Positions 25,263-33,212 of a stretch of 40,240 nt of DNA are shown piece after piece; position 1 is the first letter of the stretch, and every line of letters starts with the position of its first letter. Location: IMG/VR virus record IMGVR_UViG_3300047564_003735, positions 1-40,240 of that record; one strand, 5' to 3'. The translations under genes were made by a program, and so were the position numbers. The notes under the pieces are model-generated. The model ran no database searches. It saw only the letters and a list, made by a program, of their open reading frames with translations, and had not been told where the DNA came from. This stretch comes from a virus.

Positions 25263-26756
25263 CTATCCGTGGATAACTACTCTAAAGGCTCCTAGGCCTA
25301 AGTCATTTGGACTTTGAGCCATCTTAATAGTAACAGTATTTGTATCTGTGTGCTCTACATCAACTTCAACCTGAGATTTATCTCCAGTTGATCTAAATAC
25401 CTGAACTGTTGTATCGTCTGTTCCTAGGTTATGTGTTATTGCAAAAGTAGTGCTAACTGAATCTCCAGGAATTGTTGCGGCTGCTTTTCTTACAACAATT
25501 GCTGTGTCAATCTTTACATTGTCATCGACAATTTCAAGTCCTAGTCCAGTATTTACTGTTAGGAGATTTCCTGCCTTAGAAAGACCAGCACCAGCGTCAA
25601 TCTGTCCTGCGCCAGAGAATTGAGTAAATATTAATCCTACTGTGCCTACAGATGGTGTGCCGTTTGTAGCAAGTACAAATCCGTTATCTCCGTTAGTTCC
25701 ACCTTGTTCTACGAAGAAGAATGATCCACCAGTTAATTTTCCATTTACTGCATCTACTGCTCTTGTCCAAGATGCTGTAGTGCTTACAACCCAGATACCA
25801 TTTTCTACAGCATCTGCTTGATCTTTTACAAGTACTCTATCTCCGTCTGTAAGAGCAACCCCATCAACAACTGTTGTTGTTTGATCAAGTGCGATGTTAG
25901 CGGTTGTTGCAACCTTTACAGAATCTTTTACATCTAGACCCTGCTTAAGTCCATCTACATATCCTTTAGTTGCAGCATCTGTAGCCTGAGTTGGAGTTTG
26001 ATTTATTGTTAAATTTTCTACAGTGATTCTATTTGCAGAGAAGTTACCGCTTGAATCACGAAATACTGTTGTACTTACAACATTGTCTGCTGTAGCGTTT
26101 GATGTAATGGCAACTGATGCGCCTTCGCCAGTTCCAGTTGCTGATATTCCATTACCAGATACAGAAACTCCAGCAACATAATCACCAGTTGTATCTGTTC
26201 CAAGTGCTACGGAGTTTGCTTGAACAGCAGTTGTAATTGTTAAATTGCCAGAACCATCCCAAGTTGTAGTTCCAGCTACATCTCCAGCTATCTCTACAGT
26301 TCTTAAACCATCAAATGCGGTTGCTGTTTGTGCATTTCCAGTAAGGTCACCGACAAATTCTGGTGCAGTTACTTTTGTAGTTACTGTTACTTCATCTGGA
26401 AGTGTGATTGTTGCATCACCAGTAGTTCCATCTTTGGTAACTGTAATCTTTCCAGTAGTTCCAACAATGTCTGGAATTTCGTGGCTGTGATCTGCACGAG
26501 CTACCGCAGTAGAAGTTCCGTCAGACTTGGTGTTTCCAAAAGTTAGAGAAGTTGTTTGTCCGCCAGCACCGAAATCACCTGATGCTCTTAACCAAGAAGT
26601 TCCATTCCAAAAATATAGAAAATTGTCGGTTGTATCAAAATAGATTTGACCCAATCCAGGATTTGCAGGTTTTGCATTGGATGGGGCGTTATGAATTCTA
26701 GCATTGATCAGCTGATTTTTAGCTAAATCAATGTTTATAGCAAATACTCTTGCCAT
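25263..26756 (-). CDS. Tail fibre protein
   Basis: 497 residues. The opening IHNAPSNAKPANPGLGQIYF with WNGTSWL, then the ADHSHEI unit, ATKGYVDGLKQGLDVKDSV and DGDRVLVKDQ, then the end VSTTFAITHNLGTDDTTVQV ... FRVVIHG. These are all standard pieces of long fibre proteins in aquatic phages; the last domain is a C-terminal fibre tip fold. It follows the small gene at 26769 with 12 bp between them. Confidence 0.8.
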   Translation of the reverse strand: MARVFAINIDLAKNQLINARIHNAPSNAKPANPGLGQIYFDTTDNFLYFWNGTSWLRASGDFGAGGQTTSLTFGNTKSDGTSTAVARADHSHEIPDIVGTTGKITVTKDGTTGDATITLPDEVTVTTKVTAPEFVGDLTGNAQTATAFDGLRTVEIAGDVAGTTTWDGSGNLTITTAVQANSVALGTDTTGDYVAGVSVSGNGISATGTGEGASVAITSNATADNVVSTTVFRDSSGNFSANRITVENLTINQTPTQATDAATKGYVDGLKQGLDVKDSVKVATTANIALDQTTTVVDGVALTDGDRVLVKDQADAVENGIWVVSTTASWTRAVDAVNGKLTGGSFFFVEQGGTNGDNGFVLATNGTPSVGTVGLIFTQFSGAGQIDAGAGLSKAGNLLTVNTGLGLEIVDDNVKIDTAIVVRKAAATIPGDSVSTTFAITHNLGTDDTTVQVFRSTGDKSQVEVDVEHTDTNTVTIKMAQSPNDLGLGAFRVVIHG

Positions 26757-26768
26757 TTCAACTCCTCG

Positions 26769-27254
26769 TTAAGACAGGTACGCTGTCCCACTAAATTTTT
26801 GTGTCATAGTTAGCGTAATACTGCTAAGATTATTATACTGTACTCCAGTCTCTAATACGTCTCCGCCCGTAGCTTTTACAGTAACATTTGGCTTAAAACC
26901 AAGGTTGTGCTGGATTGCGATTGCCCATCCATCTGTGTGAGAAACCAGATCATCTGTTCCCCAACTATACTCAAATGCAACAGGCTCATTAAAAGGAATT
27001 ACTGTTGCCCCAGTCCATGTTCCAGTAGTTGAGTTTGGGTCTATCTGGATCTTAGGACCCCAAAACTTAAATCCAGAAACATCATAGTAAAAATCTCCAA
27101 CTGCTCCCAATGAGTCGGAAGGGTTTCCAGAACCATTGAGTATTGTTCTTCCAGAAGGACCTTGAGGTCCAGTTGTTGAAATCTGGATTACTGTTGTATT
27201 TTCATCTACCTGAACGGACTGGTTAAGCTCAGTAACAATTATTGTTTCAGCCAT
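26769..27254 (-). CDS. Fibre/baseplate protein with short collagen-like stub
   Basis: 161 residues. TTGPQGPSGR near residue 27 is a two-triplet collagen-like stub, followed by VGDFYYDVSGFKFWGPKI, a fibre 'display' motif. The C-terminal half (DGWAIAIQHNLGFKPNVTVK) matches the tip fold used in the 497-residue fibre (AITHNLG...). The start overlaps the stop of the upstream gene by one base (TAATG), giving coupling. Confidence 0.7.
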   Translation of the reverse strand: MAETIIVTELNQSVQVDENTTVIQISTTGPQGPSGRTILNGSGNPSDSLGAVGDFYYDVSGFKFWGPKIQIDPNSTTGTWTGATVIPFNEPVAFEYSWGTDDLVSHTDGWAIAIQHNLGFKPNVTVKATGGDVLETGVQYNNLSSITLTMTQKFSGTAYLS

Positions 27255-27604
27255 TAAACTGTCACAGCCCTGCTAAGAGTAAGTGTTCCTTCTAATATTC
27301 TTGTTTTGGTAATATTGTCTGGAGCGGTAAGAAGAATATCGTAAAATGACTTTGGATATATTAATTTATTCGTTCTTTCTGCACTTATGGTAACTGTTAT
27401 TTTGCCTAGTGGTCCGTTTATTGCAATTCCATCTGTATGGGTTAGAGTAAAAGCTAGTTGTTTTCCACCAGCTTGATCTCTAACCTGCATCTTTGCAGAA
27501 TATCCAGTTAAGTTTATTGGCTGTCCCGTAGAGTCATTCCATACAACATCAAAATTATATGTTGCACCCTGGTCGACTGAAAAATTTTTAGTTACAAATG
27601 GCAT
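27254..27604 (-). CDS. Small baseplate/tail protein with beta-sandwich fold
   Basis: 116 residues. The pattern FSVDQGATYNFDVVWNDSTG, INLTGYSAKMQVRD, GKITVTISAERT, FYDILLT, RILEGTLTLSRAV is that of a widespread small phage baseplate/head-tail protein whose sequences read 'qGat....v.w.d..g.pidLtGy.a.mqvR'. It is the first structural gene after nrdJ and likely anchors the fibres. GAGGAGTC lies before the ATG. Confidence 0.72.
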   Translation of the reverse strand: MPFVTKNFSVDQGATYNFDVVWNDSTGQPINLTGYSAKMQVRDQAGGKQLAFTLTHTDGIAINGPLGKITVTISAERTNKLIYPKSFYDILLTAPDNITKTRILEGTLTLSRAVTV

Positions 27605-27651
27605 TTAATGACTCCTCACACAATATCATTTTATCACAAAATGAGTTAGGA

Positions 27652-29586
27652 TTAAGAGCCAATATCTACGACTTCACAACCAGCATCTGATGAGCAAGCT
27701 AGGGATTGGCTTCCAGAGGTTCCATCTTCTGTCTCATACATTGTAAGCATTTCCCAGTAAATTTTTTCTGGCATCTTAGAAAGAGCTTCTTCGTACTCTT
27801 CCTTTGTTGCATCTTGGTATGGAGCTTGCTTATATGTGTGATCTGAATATGGAAGGAATGAGATTCCAGAAACTTCATCAAAATGTTCCCAAACCCAAGC
27901 ACCGACTTCCATCCACTCTTCATCTCTTACTGAAACGGTGATAGAAGGCTTATGCTCACACCATGCTCTCTGATAAACAAGCCAAGTATTAAGGTGCTCG
28001 ATAGCTGTTAAGTCATTTCTAAGAATTGCTCCTTCTGGAGCCTTTACTGGAAATGAAAATACCTTAGTTTGTGTAGGATTCATAAAGTCATCTTCTGCAG
28101 GAACTCCAGCCTCCATTAAAAATTGTGTTAGGGGATCTTTCTTGTCTCCACGAACTGTACGAATGTAGTAATCGTTATGCCATGGGTGCATTCCAGAAGA
28201 TACTCCAGTTAATTGAGATACTGTTCCAGAAGGCTTAACACATGTAATCGCTGCAGAGTGTTGAATACCAATCTTTTCTGCCTCATCATAGTTTGTCATA
28301 ACTGCAGTCATTCTAAGGTCATTTAGAACCTGCTCAAGTTTATCTAGACCTTGCTTTCCACTCATCATCTCATGGCCAAACTGACCCGTGATAGAAACTC
28401 CTAGCAGCCTTTCTTCTTCAGTGTTCTCTTTCCAAATTTTTCTTAAGTACTTAAAGTTAGTAAGTGTTGATTGCCATGTTCCAAGGATTGTGGCTAGCTC
28501 TACTTTTCTCTTTAGTGTTTCTTCATTATCTTCTGGACGAACAATTACCTCTGAAAGATTACAGAATTGATATGGACGCAGAATAATTTCAGAACATGGA
28601 TTAGTTCCATAACGAATTGTCTCATCACGACGACCATACTTTGCTGCCTGCTTTTGTGCAGCCTTTATGTTGTAGATTCCACGCTCACCAGACTTTGAGT
28701 CGTAAAGATTCTTCCACTCTGTAATAAAGTCTGACATTGAAGGACGATCAGTGTAAGCAACTGAGTTATTTGCTAGTGCACGATGACCTGTTGCTTCCCA
28801 CCATGCTCCAGCTTTTGCTTTTGCCATATCTGTGTCACGTAGATCTGATAGTGAAATCAAAGCAGAGCGACGAACGCCGCCAACTACAACTACTTCTCCA
28901 ATCTTACACATAATGTCGTGTGCTTCAATTGAGTTTAGTCTACGACCTGCTGCATGCTTTACTGTTGAAACACAAAACTCAAAAAGATTAACAAGTGGCT
29001 CTGGGCCTGAAGCACGGCCACCAAATGTCTTAAGACGTGCACCCGCAGGGCGGACATTAGAAACATCCCATGTAGGAATCTGTCCTTGCCATAGCAATGC
29101 AAGAAGTTCTCTTAGTGATTTTGCCCAACCAGCTTTTGAATCTTCAACTACAATAACAGTGTTTGACTTTTCAAAATGCTCGTTAACTGCTGGTAGCTTA
29201 TCAACGTAAACTGACTCAACAGAAAAACCAACACCTGTTCCACACATTAAAATGTACATTGCTTCGTCAAAAGAACGTAGTGAGTCTACTGGAAGAAATG
29301 AGCAATTGTATCCAGCAACATTATCTCTATCCAAAGCTGGGCCAGCGGTCATAACACCACGCATTGATGGCATAACGTTTCTATTAAATATAGAATCACG
29401 AATTTCAAATACAAGACTTGCTGATGGCTCGTAGTTATAGTTATCTTTAAGGTGCTTGGTCATATAGTTGACATAGCGGTCAACTGTCTCTCCCCAAGTT
29501 TCTCTTCTCCCATTTTCTGGGATCCATCTTGCATATCTGCTTAGTGCAATGAAATTCTCATATGCGTTATCAATTACTTCTGACAT
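27652..29586 (-). CDS. nrdJ: Class II (adenosylcobalamin-dependent) ribonucleoside-triphosphate reductase
   Basis: About 644 residues from the ATG at 29586; the in-frame ATG at 29610 is less likely because AGGAGGAG lies between the two. The active site is intact: C95 in AGYNCSFLP, NPCSEI with C331 and E333 (thiyl radical cysteine and its partner), C342 in QFCNLSE, and a C-terminal redox pair SLACSSDAGC. This is the monomeric class II type that makes dNTPs from NTPs with vitamin B12 and needs no oxygen. It is shorter than the Lactobacillus enzyme (about 739). With ThyX on the other strand it supplies deoxynucleotides for replication. The gene sits at the front of the tail operon, an unusual place for it. 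Confidence 0.95.
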   Translation of the reverse strand: MSEVIDNAYENFIALSRYARWIPENGRRETWGETVDRYVNYMTKHLKDNYNYEPSASLVFEIRDSIFNRNVMPSMRGVMTAGPALDRDNVAGYNCSFLPVDSLRSFDEAMYILMCGTGVGFSVESVYVDKLPAVNEHFEKSNTVIVVEDSKAGWAKSLRELLALLWQGQIPTWDVSNVRPAGARLKTFGGRASGPEPLVNLFEFCVSTVKHAAGRRLNSIEAHDIMCKIGEVVVVGGVRRSALISLSDLRDTDMAKAKAGAWWEATGHRALANNSVAYTDRPSMSDFITEWKNLYDSKSGERGIYNIKAAQKQAAKYGRRDETIRYGTNPCSEIILRPYQFCNLSEVIVRPEDNEETLKRKVELATILGTWQSTLTNFKYLRKIWKENTEEERLLGVSITGQFGHEMMSGKQGLDKLEQVLNDLRMTAVMTNYDEAEKIGIQHSAAITCVKPSGTVSQLTGVSSGMHPWHNDYYIRTVRGDKKDPLTQFLMEAGVPAEDDFMNPTQTKVFSFPVKAPEGAILRNDLTAIEHLNTWLVYQRAWCEHKPSITVSVRDEEWMEVGAWVWEHFDEVSGISFLPYSDHTYKQAPYQDATKEEYEEALSKMPEKIYWEMLTMYETEDGTSGSQSLACSSDAGCEVVDIGS

Positions 29587-29640
29587 TTCCGAATACTCCT
29601 CCTGGCCCATCCATGGGCTTAAAATCTGTTAGTAAATACA

Positions 29641-29669
29641 AGTATAGTGAATCTTATTTTAAAGACCAA
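29641..29669 (-). promoter_or_regulatory. Putative nrdJ promoter
   Basis: On the minus strand TTGGTC (29669-29664), 17-bp spacer, TATACT (29646-29641), in the 89-bp gap before the ATG at 29586. A GCCCAT..ATGGGC inverted repeat lies between this promoter and the ribosome binding site and might regulate it. Confidence 0.4.
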
Positions 29670-29675
29670 AAACTT

Positions 29676-30677
29676 TTAAAATTTTTCTTCAATTCTCTTC
29701 ATAGCATTATTGGTCAACTGTAACCAATCAAATGATTGAGCAACTTCCGCAGCTTGATTGTAAAAAACTTCAGAATGTGTATTATACCTATTTGCAACAT
29801 CTTTTAGCAAATCGCATAAGTGATCAAAGTCTGGTTCTGGCATTTGTCCAGGATGCATGTCTGGCCAAGGCGAAGGGATATAGGAACTCTTTAGCTCAAG
29901 TTCACCTAGATACTTTCTATACTCTGCCCATTCTCCAGTACAAATTGTTGGCATACCAGTTGCAAGGGCTTGAAGCGGAATGAAGCCAAAACCTTCTCCG
30001 TATGAAGGATAGACTAAGCAGTGATGTGTCATAAAAATACCAGCAAGTTGACTTGTAGAAACATCATTTGTTATAATTGATATATTATTAATATTATATA
30101 TATTAGATATATTATATTTATTATATATATTATTATATTTATTATAATTATTATATAATCTAATAGTATTATAATGATGAGCTTTAATTGTTAGTTGATA
30201 ATCTGGATCATTCCCAAACACTTGTAAAAAAGCTTCAAAAACCATTTGTCCACCTTTTCTAGGTGCTGGCTCTCCAACATGTAAAAATCTTAATGGACCA
30301 TTAGTTTCTCTTTTTACTGGCTTCCATAATTTTTCTACACCATGAGGATAAACATAAACATCTTCTATCCCAAGATCTTTGTAAATATTTGCAACCCATT
30401 GAGACGGAGCCCAAACATCATCTGCTTGTTTTAAAGTTTCTAACCATCCTTGTTTTAACTTAGTTGATTCCCATGGATGAAAAGCAATTTGTTTTTGATC
30501 TTTATTAAATTGAATAAATTGTGGTTGACTAAAATTTAATTGAACTTTAGCTTTTGGATAACGAAAAGGAATTTTATGTCCTAACTCTTGCATAGAGGTA
30601 ACCATATGATACCCTGCATATCCATAACCTGTATTTATATTTAAGCTTCCTGGATTTGTATTAAAACTTAAAATCAC
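29676..30677 (-). CDS. GT4-family glycosyltransferase with A/T-repeat insertion (GTG start)
   Basis: 333 residues. GT-B fold: N-terminal NINTGYGYAGYHMV loop, FHPWESTKL and WAPSQWVANIYKD in the first domain, FLHVGEPAPRKGGQMVFEAF at the domain hinge, and LVYPSYGEGFGFIPLQALAT with the GT4 E-x7-E-like donor site (E228...). It transfers sugar from a nucleotide donor; target unknown (virion protein, modified DNA base or cell surface are all possible). Residues 169-202 are an Asn/Tyr/Ile run encoded by an almost pure A/T repeat. The start is GTG at 30677 with GAAAGGA upstream. It is the first gene of the minus-strand arm. Confidence 0.82.
   Translation of the reverse strand: MILSFNTNPGSLNINTGYGYAGYHMVTSMQELGHKIPFRYPKAKVQLNFSQPQFIQFNKDQKQIAFHPWESTKLKQGWLETLKQADDVWAPSQWVANIYKDLGIEDVYVYPHGVEKLWKPVKRETNGPLRFLHVGEPAPRKGGQMVFEAFLQVFGNDPDYQLTIKAHHYNTIRLYNNYNKYNNIYNKYNISNIYNINNISIITNDVSTSQLAGIFMTHHCLVYPSYGEGFGFIPLQALATGMPTICTGEWAEYRKYLGELELKSSYIPSPWPDMHPGQMPEPDFDHLCDLLKDVANRYNTHSEVFYNQAAEVAQSFDWLQLTNNAMKRIEEKF
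30072..30173. repeat. In-frame A/T microsatellite within the GT4 gene
   Basis: About 100 bp of near-pure A/T with ATATTA/TTATAT-type units, in frame for N, Y, I and K on the minus strand. It falls between the two Rossmann domains' conserved motifs, where a loop insertion could be tolerated. It looks like a replication-slippage tract. Confidence 0.8.
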
Positions 30678-30680
30678 GAC

Positions 30681-30710
30681 TTGACAAATCCTTTCATAAT
30701 AGGTTAAGAT
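30681..30710 (+). promoter_or_regulatory. Promoter for the right arm (possibly leaderless)
   Basis: TTGACA at 30681-30686 and TAAGAT at 30705-30710 with an 18-bp spacer; the ATG at 30718 is 7 bases beyond the -10. No ribosome binding site fits, so the lysozyme message may begin at its start codon. The 40-bp gap also separates the divergent minus-strand arm. Confidence 0.55.
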
Positions 30711-30717
30711 AGTATTT

Positions 30718-31290
30718 ATGTTTACTAAAAACTTAGTAGTAGCTGCCGCAAAGCTAGTGTTCGTTGGTTATTTATTTAGCCAATTTCCGAGCATTGACTC
30801 TACCGCAGTTGCCAATGACATTGTAGCATTATCTGACGTAAAAGTCCAAGATGATGTGAATTACGCATACCTGTCTGATTTCCGTCAGCAGGACAAGCAA
30901 TTTTCAGATGAAGACCTGGCCCAACTGCTTTATTGTGTGGGCTTCCGTGGATTAGATCTGCGTGAAGCATGGAGCGTTGCTAAGAAGGAGTCAAACGGTA
31001 GGCCACTTGCTTATAATGGAAATGCAAAAACAGGAGATAGCTCATATGGTATTTTCCAAATCAATATGATTGGAAATTTAGGACCAGAGCGTAGAGATAA
31101 GTTTGAACTAACTTATAATCGAGACCTCCTTGATCCAGTTACAAATGCTGAAGCAGCATTTTTTATGTCTCAGGGTGGAGACAACTGGATATCATGGAAG
31201 GGTATGACACCTAGAACTAAATCATGGATGGCTCAGTATCCTAAAAACTTTAAGCCACAACCATGCAAGGAGAAGAGAGTAAGTAATTAA
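30718..31290 (+). CDS. Lysozyme-like / lytic transglycosylase-domain endolysin
   Basis: 190 residues. Residues 5-22 are a hydrophobic signal-anchor or signal peptide. A lysozyme-like catalytic domain covers about residues 65-175: AKKESNGRPLAYN with catalytic E91, then TGDSSYGIFQINMIG, then AAFFMSQGGDNWISW. It cleaves peptidoglycan glycan strands. Export by its own signal would allow lysis through the host secretion route. The stop overlaps the next ATG (TAATG). It could instead be a virion-associated enzyme, but its place next to early genes and its signal make an endolysin likelier. Confidence 0.82.
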   Translation: MFTKNLVVAAAKLVFVGYLFSQFPSIDSTAVANDIVALSDVKVQDDVNYAYLSDFRQQDKQFSDEDLAQLLYCVGFRGLDLREAWSVAKKESNGRPLAYNGNAKTGDSSYGIFQINMIGNLGPERRDKFELTYNRDLLDPVTNAEAAFFMSQGGDNWISWKGMTPRTKSWMAQYPKNFKPQPCKEKRVSN

Positions 31291-31502
31291 TGGACATTAG
31301 AATTGTGCGGGAATTCTTGGGACGTTTTCATGGGGACAGGGATATAACCTGTCCCTATGATCTTTACGAGATGTTGCCAAATTTAACAGATAATGATACA
31401 GTGTATCTATATTGCTTGGCATGTAACCATAGAGTTAATGTTGGGTATAATCTGTACGATAGAATGAAAAGAGCGGTACTTGAACCACATCAACGTAATT
31501 AA
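31290..31502 (+). CDS. Small protein with a single CxxC
   Basis: 70 residues, not recognised. The C-terminal half has YLYCLACNHRVNVG, a C-x2-C-x2-H knuckle that could bind zinc, with another cysteine at TCPYDLY. Coupled by TAATG to the lysozyme gene and overlapping thyX by 23 bp, so it is certainly translated within this operon. Confidence 0.65.
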   Translation: MDIRIVREFLGRFHGDRDITCPYDLYEMLPNLTDNDTVYLYCLACNHRVNVGYNLYDRMKRAVLEPHQRN

Positions 31503-32175
31503 TAATATTGGATATGTAAGACTTGTAGATACACTTGGTAGCGATTTATCAGTAGTTAATGCTGCTAGAGTATCATATGATAAAGAAAGTACAGAATTGA
31601 GTGAGCGTGACCAGAAGCTCATTCGATTTTTGTTAAAAGAAAATCACACTAGCCCATTTCGTCATGCTGCGATGACGTTTGAAATCTATGCACCATTAAT
31701 GGTTGCTCGTCAATGGTGGAAGTATGCTGTTGCTTCATCTCATATTGACGATCAGAACGGCTGGAATGAATCTTCTCGTAGATACATTACAGAGAATGAG
31801 ATATTCTATATTCCTTTGCCAGACCAGTGGAGAAGTGCACCAGAAAATTCTAAGCAGGGTTCAGGCGAGCCTGTAAACGTTGTAATAGGTGCTAAATATA
31901 CTCAAGCTTTACGACAGATTTCTGAGTATGCTATGAGTAAATATGAAGAAGCATTGAGTGATGGCGTCGCACCAGAGATGGCTCGACTTATGTTACCTGC
32001 ATATTCCATGTATGTTCGCTGGAGATGGACAGTATCACTACAAGGTGTTTTAACTTTCCTTGATCAGCGTCTCCCGCATGATGCACAGGTAGAAATTCAG
32101 GAATATGCTAAAGCTGTAAAAGAGTTTGTAAAAGAGAAATTTCCTATGACATACGAGGTATATAATAATGAGTGA
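31480..32175 (+). CDS. thyX: Flavin-dependent thymidylate synthase
   Basis: 231 residues from a TTG at 31480; no in-frame ATG lies upstream of the conserved core. NAARVSYDKES (28-38), the FRHAAMTFEI strand (60-69) and GWNESSRRY (94-102) show the ThyX fold. The signature is the phage-type variant: RQWWKYAVASSHIDDQNGWNE replaces the RHRTASINE core, with about eight extra residues. Mycobacteriophage enzymes have a similar form. The enzyme methylates dUMP with methylene-tetrahydrofolate and FADH2. Together with nrdJ it makes dTTP for the A/T-rich genome. Confidence 0.92.
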   Translation: MNHINVINNIGYVRLVDTLGSDLSVVNAARVSYDKESTELSERDQKLIRFLLKENHTSPFRHAAMTFEIYAPLMVARQWWKYAVASSHIDDQNGWNESSRRYITENEIFYIPLPDQWRSAPENSKQGSGEPVNVVIGAKYTQALRQISEYAMSKYEEALSDGVAPEMARLMLPAYSMYVRWRWTVSLQGVLTFLDQRLPHDAQVEIQEYAKAVKEFVKEKFPMTYEVYNNE

Positions 32176-32380
32176 TCCGAAACCAGAAGTACAAAATATT
32201 GACGATAACCTGGGTATGGTCAATTATATTCTGCTATCTCGCATTTACGACGTTCTCTGCTTAATTGCAGATGGGGTCGGAAAAGGCGAAGAGATGTTGC
32301 AGATGATTGAATCCCATAAAGATGGTAAATTGCTTGGACCAGATCCAGCGCTAATTGAGGAAGTCGTAGATGAGGCATAA
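32168..32380 (+). CDS. Small acidic helical protein
   Basis: 70 residues, mostly alpha-helical (YILLSRIYDVLCLIADGVGK GEEMLQM), not recognised. It overlaps thyX by 8 bp and the next gene by 11 bp, so it is in the same operon. No membrane segment long enough to be sure of. Confidence 0.6.
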   Translation: MSDPKPEVQNIDDNLGMVNYILLSRIYDVLCLIADGVGKGEEMLQMIESHKDGKLLGPDPALIEEVVDEA

Positions 32381-32528
32381 AGTGGCTACAGTAACAGCAG
32401 GTATAGCAGTATTATCTGGCTTTGCAGCAGTAGGTTTTGCTATCTATGCTGCTAAGACTCTAGCCGAAGTTTTAGAGGATGATTTATTTTCAGTCGACGA
32501 AGAAGTTGACTTAGAAAATGAGTTATAG
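32370..32528 (+). CDS. Small single-span membrane protein
   Basis: 52 residues. Residues 6-28 (ATVTAGIAVLSGFAAVGFAI) are a clear transmembrane segment, followed by an acidic tail (VLEDDLFSVDEEVDLENEL). Size, topology and position in the lysozyme operon allow a holin or spanin-like role, but the family is not recognisable. Start ATG overlaps the previous gene by 11 bp. Confidence 0.6.
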   Translation: MRHKVATVTAGIAVLSGFAAVGFAIYAAKTLAEVLEDDLFSVDEEVDLENEL

Positions 32529-32582
32529 TATTCTTATAGAAGTGTTTGGTTGAGCATCCACCATGCTCCCTTACATTAGAGG

Positions 32583-32621
32583 CCCTTGGATTACCGCAGA
32601 TCCGAGGGTTCTCGTCTTTTT
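32583..32621 (+). terminator. Rho-independent-like terminator after the lysozyme-thyX operon
   Basis: Stem CCCTTGGAT (32583-32591) / ATCCGAGGG (32600-32608) with one G-U pair and an 8-base loop, followed by TTCTCGTCTTTTT. The rest of the 190-bp gap to 32719 has further small hairpins (GCCTT-TTT-AAGGC near 32632, AGCC-GAAAGA-GGCT near 32674) and no gene; it may be a structured leader for the next gene. Confidence 0.6.
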
Positions 32622-32719
32622 AGGCCATAGAAGCCTTTTTAAGGCCTGGCCTAGGGGAAGGTATCAAAAGTGAGCCGAAAGAGGCTGATAGGCATTTTTA
32701 AGGCGGAATTAGGGATATT

Positions 32720-32908
32720 ATGTCAGTTCAGTATAGAGCAGCATATAGGAAGTATATAGAGCAAAAGTACAAGTCATGTACTCTATGCAAGAAAGAGCTA
32801 AAGCTCTTTATCTCCGCCGACTTTTTACCAATAGAAAAGTCAGATCATATATTAAAACCACTATGTAAGAAATGTGCAGATAGAATATGGCAAATGCATC
32901 AAGAATAG
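32720..32908 (+). CDS. Small zinc-finger-like protein
   Basis: 62 residues. C-x2-C at SCTLCKK and C-x2-C at LCKKCADR make a four-cysteine zinc site about 29 residues apart, flanking FISADFLPIEKSD. Basic N-terminus (YRAAYRKYIEQKYK). Likely a DNA-binding or structural zinc protein of unknown role. Overlaps the next gene by 22 bp. Confidence 0.6.
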   Translation: MSVQYRAAYRKYIEQKYKSCTLCKKELKLFISADFLPIEKSDHILKPLCKKCADRIWQMHQE

Positions 32909-33003
32909 TTATCTGTGAGATATGCAAAAAAGAAATCGAAGTTCGATCTGTCTTTGCACATTTCACATTGAATAATCATATATATAGAGAACATAAATCC
33001 TAG
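32887..33003 (+). CDS. Tiny C2H2-type zinc-finger protein
   Basis: 38 residues. C10-x2-C13, then H25, H31 and H36 (CEICKKEIEVRS ... HIYREH) fit a single C2H2-like finger as found in many phages. No ribosome binding site stands out; translation may be coupled to the upstream overlapping gene. The stop lies in the left copy of the 21-bp direct repeat. Confidence 0.5.
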   Translation: MANASRIVICEICKKEIEVRSVFAHFTLNNHIYREHKS

Positions 33004-33021
33004 TCAACTAGAATATTAGAT
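33001..33021. repeat. Left copy of 21-bp direct repeat flanking the tRNA
   Basis: TAGTCAACTAGAATATTAGAT, exactly repeated at 33236-33256. TAGT-CA-ACTA at its end is nearly palindromic. On the minus strand both copies provide TTGACT; here it is followed 17 bp later by TATATA. Confidence 0.75.
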
Positions 33022-33048
33022 ATTCAAAAATGTTAATAAAATTTTTTG

Positions 33049-33123
33049 TAGGGATATTGGGATTTGAACCCAAACTCGATTGTATATAAGACAATTGCTT
33101 TAACCAGATTAAGCTATATCCCC
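33049..33123 (-). tRNA. tRNA-Ile(UAU)
   Basis: Minus-strand cloverleaf: acceptor GGGGATA / TATCCCT with a G1-U72 pair, D-stem GCTT / AAGC, anticodon stem ATTGT / ACAAT with loop CTTATAT (anticodon TAT), five-base variable loop, T-arm TTGGG-TTCAAAT-CCCAA. The CCA end is not encoded. It should read the AUA codon directly, which is frequent in this A/T-rich genome. Most bacteria read AUA with a lysidine-modified CAU tRNA, so the phage brings its own decoding solution. Confidence 0.9.
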
Positions 33124-33128
33124 AAGGG

Positions 33129-33206
33129 TTATATTGCTATCTGATAGCATATGCCAAGTATAAAAGTCATTATAGCAACTATAGTTATGGCAATTATTGT
33201 TCTCAT
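33129..33206 (-). CDS. Possible 25-residue hydrophobic peptide ahead of the tRNA
   Basis: ATG at 33206 to TAA at 33129, five bases before the tRNA. The peptide is nearly all hydrophobic after MRT (IIAITIVAIMTFILGICYQ), one membrane span. The TATAAT at 33218-33213 lies 6 bases before the ATG, so it would be a leaderless message cotranscribed with the tRNA. It may simply be the tRNA leader; coding is unproven. Confidence 0.35.
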   Translation of the reverse strand: MRTIIAITIVAIMTFILGICYQIAI

Positions 33207-33212
33207 GATCTT

